Shown: one piece after another, positions 51,457 through 59,740 of the stretch | Layout: each line of letters opens with the position of its first letter | Position numbering within the stretch: position 1 is the stretch's first letter | Assembly: GCF_039533685.1 (NCBI RefSeq) | Contig: NZ_BAAATZ010000012.1 | Span: forward strand, 310,001 to 374,000 | Length of the DNA: 64,000 bases | Origin: Actinocorallia aurantiaca | Lineage (GTDB): Bacteria; Actinomycetota; Actinomycetes; Streptosporangiales; Streptosporangiaceae | Reading direction: 5' to 3' | Program-made: the position numbers and the translations under genes | Notes under the pieces: generated by a model | What the model saw: only the letters and a program-made list of their open reading frames with translations | What the model was told of the DNA's origin: nothing | Database searches by the model: none

Positions 51457-52836
51457 TCAGGACTTCAGGAAGGTGGTGGAGATCCGGTCGGCGTTGAGCT
51501 TGGTGCCCCACAGCTTCTTGTCGATCTTGACCACGTTGTCGTCCGCGCACTGGAACTTGCCGGCCTCGGCGGGGAGGACCTGCTCGAACTCGGAGCCGGT
51601 GAGCTTCAGCATCATGGAGCACTTGGCGGGCATGTTGGCGCCCGGGTCGGTCGGGGCGTGCAGGCCGCCGCCGTCCCACTCGTGCACCTTGGACAGCTCG
51701 GTCGTCACGCACTCACGGGTGAGGTCGGAACCGCACTTCTGGGCCGCGGTGGCCCACAGCAGGAACGCGGAGGTCGCCTGCATGCCCAGCAGCGCGGGCT
51801 TGCCGTCCTTGGCCGCGACCAGTTCCTGGTACTTCTTGACCGCCGGCACCTTGTCGGCGTTCTCGAACGGCTGGAAGACCGTGTTGAGGTGGATGTTGTC
51901 GCCCAGGCCCTTGGTGTTCCACTGCTTCACGTAGTCGCTGTACCAGGTGGACTCGAAGACCAGGGGCACGTCGAGGCCCACCCGGTCCAGGGCCTCCAGC
52001 ATGCTGAAGGACGCCGGGTCGGGGCTCTTGGACGTCCACAGCGCCTTGACGCCGCACTTCTTGAACTTCTCGGCGAACGGCACGTAGCTGGCGTCACCGG
52101 CGGCGTTGAGCTTGACACCGCAGTTCTTGACGTCGACGCCCAGGCCGTCCAGGACGTCCACGATCTTCTGGGTGCCGGCCTCCACCGCCGCGGAGGTCGA
52201 GCTGATCGTGTCCAGCCCGTCCTTCATCTCGGGGAACTTCTCCAGCGACATCTTGAGGTTCGCGGCGTTGTAGTGGTCCACCGGGTAGGGCACGGCCTCG
52301 AACTTGTTCGGGCCCATCGAGGCGTTCGCGCCGACGGTGAAGCCCGCCACCGTCGGCAGGTCGCAGCCGACGCGGTACTGCTCGGCCGCGTCGTCCAGGG
52401 CGAAGCCCTGGCCGACCAGCATGAAGTCCTGCTTGCAGGCCTTCTGCATGACGCTGACGGACTGCATGTAGGCGGCGTCGTACTGGTTGCCCTTGATCTT
52501 GCGGCCGTTGATTCCGCCCTGCTCGTTGCACCACGCGATCATGGCGGCGACCGCGTCGCCCATCTCCTTGTTCAGGCCGGGCGCCTTGGTGAAGCCTCGG
52601 TCGTCGCCGTAGCCGATGACGATCTCGGAGTCGGTGACGCCCTGGGCGGTGGCGCCCTTGGCGTCGCCGGCGCCGCACGGCGAGGCCAGCGTGCCGAAGG
52701 CGTTGTCGGAGGTGCTGTTGTCGGCGTTGCCCTCGGACGAGCCGTCCGTGCCGGAGCGCTCGCCCGCGCAGCCCGTGGCGAAGAGCGCCAGGGACAGGAT
52801 GCCTGCGGACAGGCTTCCGAACTTGTTCACCTTCAT
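51457..52836 (-). CDS. ABC transporter substrate-binding lipoprotein, LivK-type
   Basis: 459 residues, lipobox LFATGCAGE, then an Asp/Ser-rich linker and a periplasmic-binding-protein fold of the branched-chain amino acid type (EIVIGYGDDRGFTKAPG, KGNQYDAAYMQSVSVMQ). At about 460 residues it is longer than LivK (about 370), as are binding proteins for larger acids. The place inside a steroid-type catabolic region suggests import of a steroid acid or a related side-chain acid rather than leucine. First gene of the transporter operon. Confidence 0.85.
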   Translation of the reverse strand: MKVNKFGSLSAGILSLALFATGCAGERSGTDGSSEGNADNSTSDNAFGTLASPCGAGDAKGATAQGVTDSEIVIGYGDDRGFTKAPGLNKEMGDAVAAMIAWCNEQGGINGRKIKGNQYDAAYMQSVSVMQKACKQDFMLVGQGFALDDAAEQYRVGCDLPTVAGFTVGANASMGPNKFEAVPYPVDHYNAANLKMSLEKFPEMKDGLDTISSTSAAVEAGTQKIVDVLDGLGVDVKNCGVKLNAAGDASYVPFAEKFKKCGVKALWTSKSPDPASFSMLEALDRVGLDVPLVFESTWYSDYVKQWNTKGLGDNIHLNTVFQPFENADKVPAVKKYQELVAAKDGKPALLGMQATSAFLLWATAAQKCGSDLTRECVTTELSKVHEWDGGGLHAPTDPGANMPAKCSMMLKLTGSEFEQVLPAEAGKFQCADDNVVKIDKKLWGTKLNADRISTTFLKS

Positions 52837-52920
52837 GTGGGGGTCTTTCCTTTCACCGGGCGACCCGAAGGTCCCCCGGTCGGGGTGGTGAGGGGAGAAG
52901 GAAAATCCTTGGTCCGGCGG

Positions 52921-53682
52921 TCAGCCGAAGTAGGCCTGGCCTCCGTCGAGGGGCACGGTCGCCCCGGTGAGATAGCGCATGTGGGGCCCGACCAGGGCGG
53001 CGACCGCCCGGCCGATGTCCTGCTCGCAGTCGCCGATGTAGCCGAGCGGGATGGTCTTGCGGAACTCCTCGGCCTCCTCCGGGAAGGCCTCGGTCCAGCT
53101 CTTGAGCCCCGGCGACAGGGCGTGCGGCGCGATGGCGTTCGCGCGGATCCCGTCCACGCCCCACTCGGCGGCGGCGGTGCGGGTCAGCGACTTCAGCGCC
53201 TGCTTGGCCGCGGCGTACGCCCCGTAGGTGGAGGGGTCCCAGCGGACCATGGCCGAGGTGACCAGGTTGACGATGTCCCCGCCTCCACGCTGCTTCATGT
53301 GGGGGTGGCAGGCCTTCATGAAGGCGAAGGCGGCGAACGGCCCGGTCTTGAACCCCTTCTGGAAGGCGCGGTCGCTCAGCGTGAGCAGCGGGCCGTAGGC
53401 TCCCGAGTAGGCGTTGTTGACGAGGATGTCGATTCCGCCGAACGTCTCCGCCACCTGGTCGACCAGCGCCGGGATGGCTTCGGTGTCGGCCACGTCGCAG
53501 GCGAAGGCCTCCGCCCTCGCTCCGCGCCCGCGGATCAGCTCGCAGGTGTCCTCGAGCTTGGCCGGAGTCCGGCCGAGCACCGCGATGTCCGCGCCCTCCG
53601 AGGCGAGGGCCAACGCGATGCCCTGACCGACGCCCTGCCCGGCGCCGGTCACGAGCGCCACTTTCCCGGCTAGGCTTCGCAA
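52921..53682 (-). CDS. Short-chain dehydrogenase/reductase
   Basis: 253 residues. TGAGQGVGQGIA, NNAYSG, VTSAM and YGAYAAAK give the SDR cofactor site and catalytic Ser/Tyr/Lys. The TTG at 53682 has AGGAG 6 nt upstream. It diverges from the acyl-CoA synthetase at 53901; the shared region carries two CCCACTCA motifs. A role in oxidising a hydroxyacyl-CoA of the same pathway is likely. Confidence 0.85.
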   Translation of the reverse strand: MRSLAGKVALVTGAGQGVGQGIALALASEGADIAVLGRTPAKLEDTCELIRGRGARAEAFACDVADTEAIPALVDQVAETFGGIDILVNNAYSGAYGPLLTLSDRAFQKGFKTGPFAAFAFMKACHPHMKQRGGGDIVNLVTSAMVRWDPSTYGAYAAAKQALKSLTRTAAAEWGVDGIRANAIAPHALSPGLKSWTEAFPEEAEEFRKTIPLGYIGDCEQDIGRAVAALVGPHMRYLTGATVPLDGGQAYFG

Positions 53683-53751
53683 TGTTTCTCCTGTTGTGTG
53701 GGTCACAGTGAATCGACATAGTGAAGTGACCGGAACCACCCCATCCGCTCA

Positions 53752-53810
53752 GTCCCACTCAGCGGAATGAAGTGAATCGGCGTGGAGAAACCGCAGGTCC
53801 CACTCATCGG
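53752..53810. promoter_or_regulatory. Paired CCCACTCA motifs in a divergent promoter
   Basis: GTCCCACTCAGCGG (53752-53765) and GTCCCACTCATCGG (53797-53810), 45 bp apart in the same direction. The same motif is paired again at 61417-61471. Likely binding sites of one regulator shared by both promoter regions. Confidence 0.5.
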
Positions 53811-53900
53811 GAACCTCCGGGCAGTGAGCGGGATCACGGCGAGAATGAGCGGCCTGTACCGGTTTGTGCGGGCGCGGGCGCCGCGAACGAGGAGGATTGC

Positions 53901-55580
53901 ATGAGCACTGATCCGGCGATCATGATGGCCGAGATCATGGGCGGGTTGACCGGCCCCGGCGGGGCGTTCGAACTGATCGAGACGCCCGGACATCCGGCGC
54001 CCGGTTTCGTCGGCGCGGCCCGCAACCTCGGCGAGGTGCTCACCGCTTCCGTCGGCTTCGGCGAGCGCGACTACATCGTCACGGTCACCGAACGCCTCAC
54101 CTACGCCCAGCACGCGGAGCGGGTCGCCGCGCTGGCCGAGGCGCTGCGCGAGGAGCACGGCGTGCGGCCGGGCGACCGCGTCGCCATCGACGCCGCCAAC
54201 GTCCCGGACTGGATCGTCTCGTTCTGGGCGGCGGTCGCCGTCGGCGCCGTGGCCGTCGGCTACAACGCCTGGTGGGCGCCGCTGGAGATCGAGTACGCCC
54301 TCGGCCACACCGAGCCCAAGCTGGTCATCGCCGACGCCAAGCGGGCCGCCCAGATCGGGGACCGGGCCGTGGTGCTGACCCTGGAGGAGGGCGTTCCCGC
54401 CGCCGTGGAGCGGCACCGGGGCGCCGAGCTGCGGGTGCACGACGCCGCTCCGGAGGACCCGGCCGTCATCCTCTACACCAGCGGGACGAGCGGGCGGCCC
54501 AAGGGCGCCGTCCACAGCCACCGCAACCTGGCCTCTGTGATCGAGTACCACCGGGTGAACGACGCGATGATCGTCGAGATGGCCGCCAAGTGGGGGATCG
54601 AGAGCAGGCCCGAGGACCGCCGCTACCTGCTGGCGCTGCCGCTGTTCCACATCGCCAGCCTGCACAACCTGGCCGTGCCCCGGCTGGCCACCGGCAGCAC
54701 GGTGGTCATGTACCAGGGCGGGTTCGACGTCGACCGGGTACTGAGCCTGGTGGAGAAGGAGAAGGTCACCAACTGGGGCGCCGTGCCGACCATGGCGCAC
54801 CGGATCCTCGAGCACGGCGACGTCTCGAAGTACGACCTCTCGTCGCTGACCGCGTTCGCGCTGGCGTCCGCGCCCTCCTCCCCCGCCTTCAAGGCGCGGC
54901 TGACCGAGGCCTTCCCGCCCGCCCGCGGCGCCCTCGTCGACAGCTACGGGCTGACCGAGTCCTGCACCGCGATCGCCGTGGCCTCACCGATGGACCTCGA
55001 GCAGGCCCCGGGCACGCTGGGCCGCCCCGTCACGGGCGTCCGCCTGGAGATCCGCGACGCCGAGGGCAGGGCGCTGCCCGAGGGCGAGGAGGGCGAGGTC
55101 TGCGTGCTCAGCCCGTACGTCATGCTCGGCTACTGGAACAACGAGGAGGCCACCGCCTCCGCGATCGGCCCGGACGGCTGGCTGCGCACCGGCGACATCG
55201 GCATGATCGACCAGGGCCGCCTGCGGCTGACCACCCGCCGTTCGGACCTCATCATCCGCGGCGGCGAGAACGTCTACCCCGTCGAGATCGAGAACGTCCT
55301 CGCCGAGTACCCCGGGGTCCACGAGTGCGTCGTCCTGGGCGCCCCGCACCCGGACCTGGGCCAGGAGGTCATGGCCGTCGTCGTCTTCACCGGCGAGCCC
55401 GCCTCCGAGCAGGAGCTGGCCGGCTTCGCCAAGGAGCGCCTGGCCTACTTCAAGGTCCCGTCGCGCTGGGAGATCACCACTTCCCCCCTGCCCCGCAACG
55501 CCACGGGCAAGGTGATCCGCCGCGATGTCGAGAACACCGTCGGCCTCTCCCCGGAGACCTCGGCCGCCTCCCCCAGCTGA
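53901..55580 (+). CDS. Acyl-CoA synthetase (FadD family)
   Basis: 559 residues, ANL superfamily: LYTSGTSGRPKGAVHSH (P-loop), YGLTESCTA, TGDIGMID, RSDLIIRGGENVYP and the catalytic Lys in NATGKVIRRD. GGAGGA stands 4 nt before the ATG. The N-terminal MMAEIMGGLTGPGGAFEL is typical of a FadD group near steroid and isoprenoid acid genes. It ends ahead of a hairpin broken by an N gap. Confidence 0.85.
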   Translation: MSTDPAIMMAEIMGGLTGPGGAFELIETPGHPAPGFVGAARNLGEVLTASVGFGERDYIVTVTERLTYAQHAERVAALAEALREEHGVRPGDRVAIDAANVPDWIVSFWAAVAVGAVAVGYNAWWAPLEIEYALGHTEPKLVIADAKRAAQIGDRAVVLTLEEGVPAAVERHRGAELRVHDAAPEDPAVILYTSGTSGRPKGAVHSHRNLASVIEYHRVNDAMIVEMAAKWGIESRPEDRRYLLALPLFHIASLHNLAVPRLATGSTVVMYQGGFDVDRVLSLVEKEKVTNWGAVPTMAHRILEHGDVSKYDLSSLTAFALASAPSSPAFKARLTEAFPPARGALVDSYGLTESCTAIAVASPMDLEQAPGTLGRPVTGVRLEIRDAEGRALPEGEEGEVCVLSPYVMLGYWNNEEATASAIGPDGWLRTGDIGMIDQGRLRLTTRRSDLIIRGGENVYPVEIENVLAEYPGVHECVVLGAPHPDLGQEVMAVVVFTGEPASEQELAGFAKERLAYFKVPSRWEITTSPLPRNATGKVIRRDVENTVGLSPETSAASPS

Positions 55581-55597
55581 GACACCCGGTCGGCGGA

Positions 55598-55656
55598 GAA
55601 CGCCCNNNNNNNNNNNNNNNNNNNNNNNNNNNNNNNNNNNNACGGCCGGGGCGTTC
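55598..55656. terminator. Hairpin terminator interrupted by an N gap
   Basis: GAACGCCC (55598-55605) and GGGCGTTC (55649-55656) flank 36 N (55606-55641). The sequence lies between the convergent synthetase and thioesterase genes. Confidence 0.55.
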
Positions 55657-55743
55657 CCGCGTCACGGGCCGGGGCACGGCGTCCCGGCGGCCGACGCGAA
55701 AACCCGCCGCCCCCGAAGGGACGGCGGGTCTGGAGCGTTCCCG

Positions 55744-56355
55744 TTAGCGCGGCCTGGGCTGGAACTTGGCGATGAACAGGCCTTCCGCGGTGACGCACTC
55801 CCGGCCTCCGGCCGAGATCGAGCCCACCGTGCGGATCTTCCTGCCGTCCACCGACACCTGCCTCGCCCTGATCGTCAGCGGCTCGAACAGCGGGGTGACG
55901 TGGTGGTAGCGCAGGACCAGTTCCGCCGTCATGCCCGACACCCCCGCCCAGCCGTTGGCGACGCCCAGCGTGTGGTCCAGGATCAGGGCCGAGACCCCGC
56001 CGTGGACGCATTCGGGCGGGCCCTGGTAGGGCAGCCCGAGCACGGTCACGGCCTCGATGGAGCCGTCCGGCAGGGCCGTGTACTCCAGCGGAGGGGCGAT
56101 CGGGTTCTCCGACCCGGCGACCGCGTCGTGCCTGGTGTTGCCGTCGCCGTGCCACATGTCCACCAGCCGCTCCCGCAGGTCGGGAGCGGCCGCGTCCAGC
56201 TCGTCGGCGATCGCGTTCAGGCGGTCGGCGACCCCGCCCAGGTCCGCCCCGGAGATGTCCCCGGCGCGGAGCAGACCGTCGATCACCCGGCGCGCCGCGG
56301 CGGCCGCCGCGTCCACGCCGGTCCCCCGACACGGGCTGGAGAGCTCGATCGTCAT
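55744..56355 (-). CDS. PaaI family acyl-CoA thioesterase
   Basis: 203 residues. The hotdog domain occupies the second half with PECVHGGVSALILDHTLG, which holds the usual catalytic Asp/Glu helix. The first 80 residues are a helical extension. It follows the FadE34-like gene by a few nucleotides and would release free acid or recycle CoA when the pathway stalls. Confidence 0.85.
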   Translation of the reverse strand: MTIELSSPCRGTGVDAAAAAARRVIDGLLRAGDISGADLGGVADRLNAIADELDAAAPDLRERLVDMWHGDGNTRHDAVAGSENPIAPPLEYTALPDGSIEAVTVLGLPYQGPPECVHGGVSALILDHTLGVANGWAGVSGMTAELVLRYHHVTPLFEPLTIRARQVSVDGRKIRTVGSISAGGRECVTAEGLFIAKFQPRPR

Positions 56356-56360
56356 CCCCC

Positions 56361-58571
56361 TCAGGCCTTCCCGACCGGCTCCGGGTCGCGGGGCAGGCCC
56401 AGTATCCGTTCACCGATCACGTTGAGCTGCACGTCGGTGGTGCCTCCGGCGATCGACATGCAGCGCGAGTTCAGGAACATCCAGGTGGCGTCGGGGTTCC
56501 CGCTCGAGAGGCTCCGCCCGGGGGTGGCCAGGGCCGCGGGGCCCGCCCAGTCCATGGCGGTCTCCCACACCTGCTGGACGTGTTCCACTCCGATCAGCTT
56601 ACTGATGCTGGCCTCCGCTCCGGGCTGCGCCCCCGACAGGGAGCGCAGCGTGGTGCGCAGGCCGAACAGGCTGCTGGACTGCGCGTCGCACAGGATCTGG
56701 CCGAGCGTGGTGAGCCGCTCGTCGTCGACCTGCCCGCCCTCGGCGGCCACCAGGTGCAGCAGCGCCTCTCCGCCGCTGCCCAGCGAGGAGTCGTGCGACA
56801 GCGAGACCCGCTCGTTGGACAGGGTGGTGCGGGCCAGCTTCCAGCCGTCGCCGGGGCCGGCGACCAGCAGGTCGTCGGGGATGAACACGTCGTCGAGGAA
56901 GACCTCGTTGAACAGGGCCTCACCGGTCAGCTCGCGCAGCGGCCGGATGTCGATGCCGGGCGACTTCATGTCCAGCAGGAAGTACGACAGGCCCTTGTGC
57001 TTGGGCGCGGCCGGGTCGGTGCGGGCCAGCAGGATGCCCCAGTCGGCCTCGACGGCCATGGACGTCCAGACCTTCTGGCCGGTGATCTTCCAGCCGCCCT
57101 CGACCTTCTCGGCCCGGGTGGACAGCGCCGCCAGGTCCGAGCCCGCGCCGGGCTCGCTGAACAGCTGGCACCAGCGCAGCTCGCCGCGCAGCGAGGCGGG
57201 CAGGAACCGCTCGTGGTGCTCGGGCGAGCCGTGCGTGATGAGGGTCGGCACCACCCAGTTGCCGATGATCATGTCGGCGGCGCGCAGGCCCGCCGCGCGC
57301 ATCTCCTCGGCGATCACCAGCTGGCTGACGGCGTCGGCGCCCTTGCCCCAGGGCTTCGGCAGGTGCGGGGAGGTGTAGCCGCGTTCGGCCAGGTAGGTCA
57401 GCCGCTCCTGGCCCTCCAGGGCCTTGGCGGGCTCCAGCTCGGCGCGGATCTCGCCGCGGACGCGCTCGGCCGCCTCGGGCAGCTCGACGCTCAGCTCGCG
57501 GCGGACGCCGTCCAGGGTGAGCCGGGCGACGCGGCGACGCCACTGCGCGGTGGAGCCCAGCAGCAGCCGCAGGGACTGGGCGCGGCGCAGGTAGAAGCCC
57601 GCGTCGTGCTCCCAGGTGAAGCCGATGCCGCCGAGGTTCTGGATGCAGTCCTTGGCGTTGCGGAAGGCGTTCTCGACGCTGGTCGCCCCGGCGACGGCGG
57701 CGGCCAGCGAGGCCTCGGCGGCGGAGGCGTCCTCCGCCTGCGCGCGGGCGGCGTCCCAGGCGCAGGCGCGGGCCTGCTCGGCCAGGGCCAGCATCCGGGC
57801 GCAGCGGTGCTTGACGCCCTGGAACTGGCCGATGGGACGCCCGAACTGCTCGCGGACCTTGGCGTAGTCGGCGGAGGTGGCGGTCGTCCAGTCCGCCAGG
57901 CCCGAGGCCTCGGCGGAGAACAGCACGGCGGCCAGGTCCAGCACGTCCTGGTCGGCCAGGCCGGTCAGGACGGCGTCGTCGGCCACGGCCACGGCGTCGG
58001 CCTTCACCGAGGCCAGGCGGCGGGTGACATCGTGGCTGGGCAGCTCGGAGACCTCGACGGCGTCGCGCGGCAGCACGACCCAGACGGTCTTCTCGCCCTC
58101 GCGGGCGGGGAGCACGAACAGGTCGGCGACCCGGCCGGAGGGCACCGGCTCGGACTCGCCGTTCAGCACGGCGTTCCCGTTCTCGCGGGTCAGGGTCAGA
58201 CCGCCCGGGCGGAGGGCGACCGTGCCGATCACACCGCCCTCGGCCAGGGGCTCCAGGCAGGCGGTGTGCCCGGCGCGGTGCAGGACCGCGCCGGCCAGCA
58301 CCGTCGGCAGGAACGGGCCCGGGGCCAGGGCCCGGCCCAGCTCCTCCAGCACGACGGCCAGCTCGACGAGGCCGTAGCCGGCGCCGCCGTGCTCCTCCGG
58401 CAGGTGCAGGCCGAGCAGGCCCTGCTCGGCGAGGCCCTTCCAGAACGGGGGGACCTCCTCGTGCTCCGCCTCCACGGCGGCGCGGAGCACCTGCGGGGTC
58501 ACCTCCCGGGAGGTGAAGGTACGCACCGCGTCCCGGAGGTCGCGGTGCTCCTCGGTCATTCCGATCGTCAT
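56361..58571 (-). CDS. fadE34: Fused double acyl-CoA dehydrogenase, FadE34-like
   Basis: 736 residues made of two acyl-CoA dehydrogenase domains, about 1-370 and 380-736. Marks are REQFGRPIGQFQGVKHRCAR in the first and CQLFSEPGAGSDLAALSTRA and GQKVWTSMAV in the second. The layout matches mycobacterial FadE34 (ChsE3), which oxidises the longer 5-carbon steroid side chain as a single fused chain. It is between a FadA5-like thiolase and a thioesterase, in one operon. Confidence 0.85.
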   Translation of the reverse strand: MTIGMTEEHRDLRDAVRTFTSREVTPQVLRAAVEAEHEEVPPFWKGLAEQGLLGLHLPEEHGGAGYGLVELAVVLEELGRALAPGPFLPTVLAGAVLHRAGHTACLEPLAEGGVIGTVALRPGGLTLTRENGNAVLNGESEPVPSGRVADLFVLPAREGEKTVWVVLPRDAVEVSELPSHDVTRRLASVKADAVAVADDAVLTGLADQDVLDLAAVLFSAEASGLADWTTATSADYAKVREQFGRPIGQFQGVKHRCARMLALAEQARACAWDAARAQAEDASAAEASLAAAVAGATSVENAFRNAKDCIQNLGGIGFTWEHDAGFYLRRAQSLRLLLGSTAQWRRRVARLTLDGVRRELSVELPEAAERVRGEIRAELEPAKALEGQERLTYLAERGYTSPHLPKPWGKGADAVSQLVIAEEMRAAGLRAADMIIGNWVVPTLITHGSPEHHERFLPASLRGELRWCQLFSEPGAGSDLAALSTRAEKVEGGWKITGQKVWTSMAVEADWGILLARTDPAAPKHKGLSYFLLDMKSPGIDIRPLRELTGEALFNEVFLDDVFIPDDLLVAGPGDGWKLARTTLSNERVSLSHDSSLGSGGEALLHLVAAEGGQVDDERLTTLGQILCDAQSSSLFGLRTTLRSLSGAQPGAEASISKLIGVEHVQQVWETAMDWAGPAALATPGRSLSSGNPDATWMFLNSRCMSIAGGTTDVQLNVIGERILGLPRDPEPVGKA

Positions 58572-58579
58572 GGTCTTTC

Positions 58580-59740
58580 TCAGATCCGTTCGATGATGGT
58601 GCCCGTGGCGTGCGCGCCACCGGCGCACATGGTGATCAGGGCCGTGGACTTGTCGGTGCGCTCCAGCTCGTAGAGGGCCTGGGTGATCAGGCGCGAGCCG
58701 GTGGAGCCGACGGCGTGGCCGAGCGCGATCGCGCCGCCGTTGACGTTGACCTTGTCCATGTCGGGCTCGTGCGCCTGCGCCCAGGACAGGACGACGGAGG
58801 CGAACGCCTCGTTGATCTCGACGAGGTCGACGTCCGACAGCTTCATGCCGGCCTTCTTCAGCACGTGGGAGGTCGCCTCGATCGGCCCGTCCAGGTGGTA
58901 GTACGGGTCGGAGCCGACCATGCCGGAGGCCACGATCCGGGCGCGCGGGCGCAGGCCCAGCTCTGCGGCCTTCTCGGCGCTCATCAGCAGCACCGCGGCG
59001 GAGCCGTCGCTGATCTGCGAGGAGTTGCCCGCGGTGTGGATGCCGCCGGGGTAGACCGGGTTCAGCCCGGCCAGCTTCTCCAGGCTCGTCTCGCGCAGGC
59101 CCTGGTCGCGGGTGACCGTCGCGGTCTCACCGGTCGGCCCCTCCGGACCCATCACCGGGGCCTCGACCGGCAGGATCTGACCGGCGAAGCGGTCCTCGGC
59201 CCAGGCGCGGGCCGCCTTCTGCTGGGAGGCCAGGCCGAACGCGTCGGCGGCCTCTCGGGTGATGCCCTTGTCCTTGGCGATGCGCTCGGCCGCGGTGAAC
59301 TGGTCGGGCATGTCGAGGGCGAAACCCTCGGGGACCGGCATGCCGCCCCCCGGGACGAGGGCCGCGCCGAGGAAGACCCGGCTCATGGCCTCGACGCCGC
59401 AGCCGATGCCGGCGTCGATGGCGCCGGAGGCGATCAGGCCGGCGATCACGTGCACCGCCTGCTGGCCGGAGCCGCACGCGCAGTCGATGCTGGTGCAGGC
59501 GGTCTGGTAGGGCAGGCCGGCGACCAGCCACGCGTTGCGGGTGACGTTGTTGGCCTGCTCCCCCGCCTGGGTGACGCAGCCGCCGACGACCTGGCCGATC
59601 TCTCTCGGGTCGACGCCGGCCTTGGCCAGCAGCCCCTTCTGGGTCAGGCCGAGCAACTCGGCCGGGTGCAGCCCGCACAGGGCTCCGTTGCGCTTGCCGA
59701 CCGGGGTGCGGACGGCGTCGACGATCACTGCTTCAGGCAC
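58580..59740 (-). CDS. fadA5: Steroid 3-ketoacyl-CoA thiolase, FadA5-like
   Basis: 386 residues. Nucleophile Cys89 in SIDCACGSGQQA, the second Cys in ITMCAGGAHATG, and long stretches (EINEAFASVVLSWA, HEPDMDKVNVNGGAIALGH) that match FadA5 of M. tuberculosis as I remember it. The usual GHPxG motif reads GHAVG. FadA5 cleaves acetyl-CoA or propionyl-CoA from the steroid side chain. Overlaps the FadD19-like gene by 8 nt. Confidence 0.88.
   Translation of the reverse strand: MPEAVIVDAVRTPVGKRNGALCGLHPAELLGLTQKGLLAKAGVDPREIGQVVGGCVTQAGEQANNVTRNAWLVAGLPYQTACTSIDCACGSGQQAVHVIAGLIASGAIDAGIGCGVEAMSRVFLGAALVPGGGMPVPEGFALDMPDQFTAAERIAKDKGITREAADAFGLASQQKAARAWAEDRFAGQILPVEAPVMGPEGPTGETATVTRDQGLRETSLEKLAGLNPVYPGGIHTAGNSSQISDGSAAVLLMSAEKAAELGLRPRARIVASGMVGSDPYYHLDGPIEATSHVLKKAGMKLSDVDLVEINEAFASVVLSWAQAHEPDMDKVNVNGGAIALGHAVGSTGSRLITQALYELERTDKSTALITMCAGGAHATGTIIERI

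Noticed and set aside
53901..55580. Luciferase or NRPS adenylation domain
   Set aside because: The protein is a stand-alone ANL enzyme with FadD-type motifs and lies among acyl-CoA genes.
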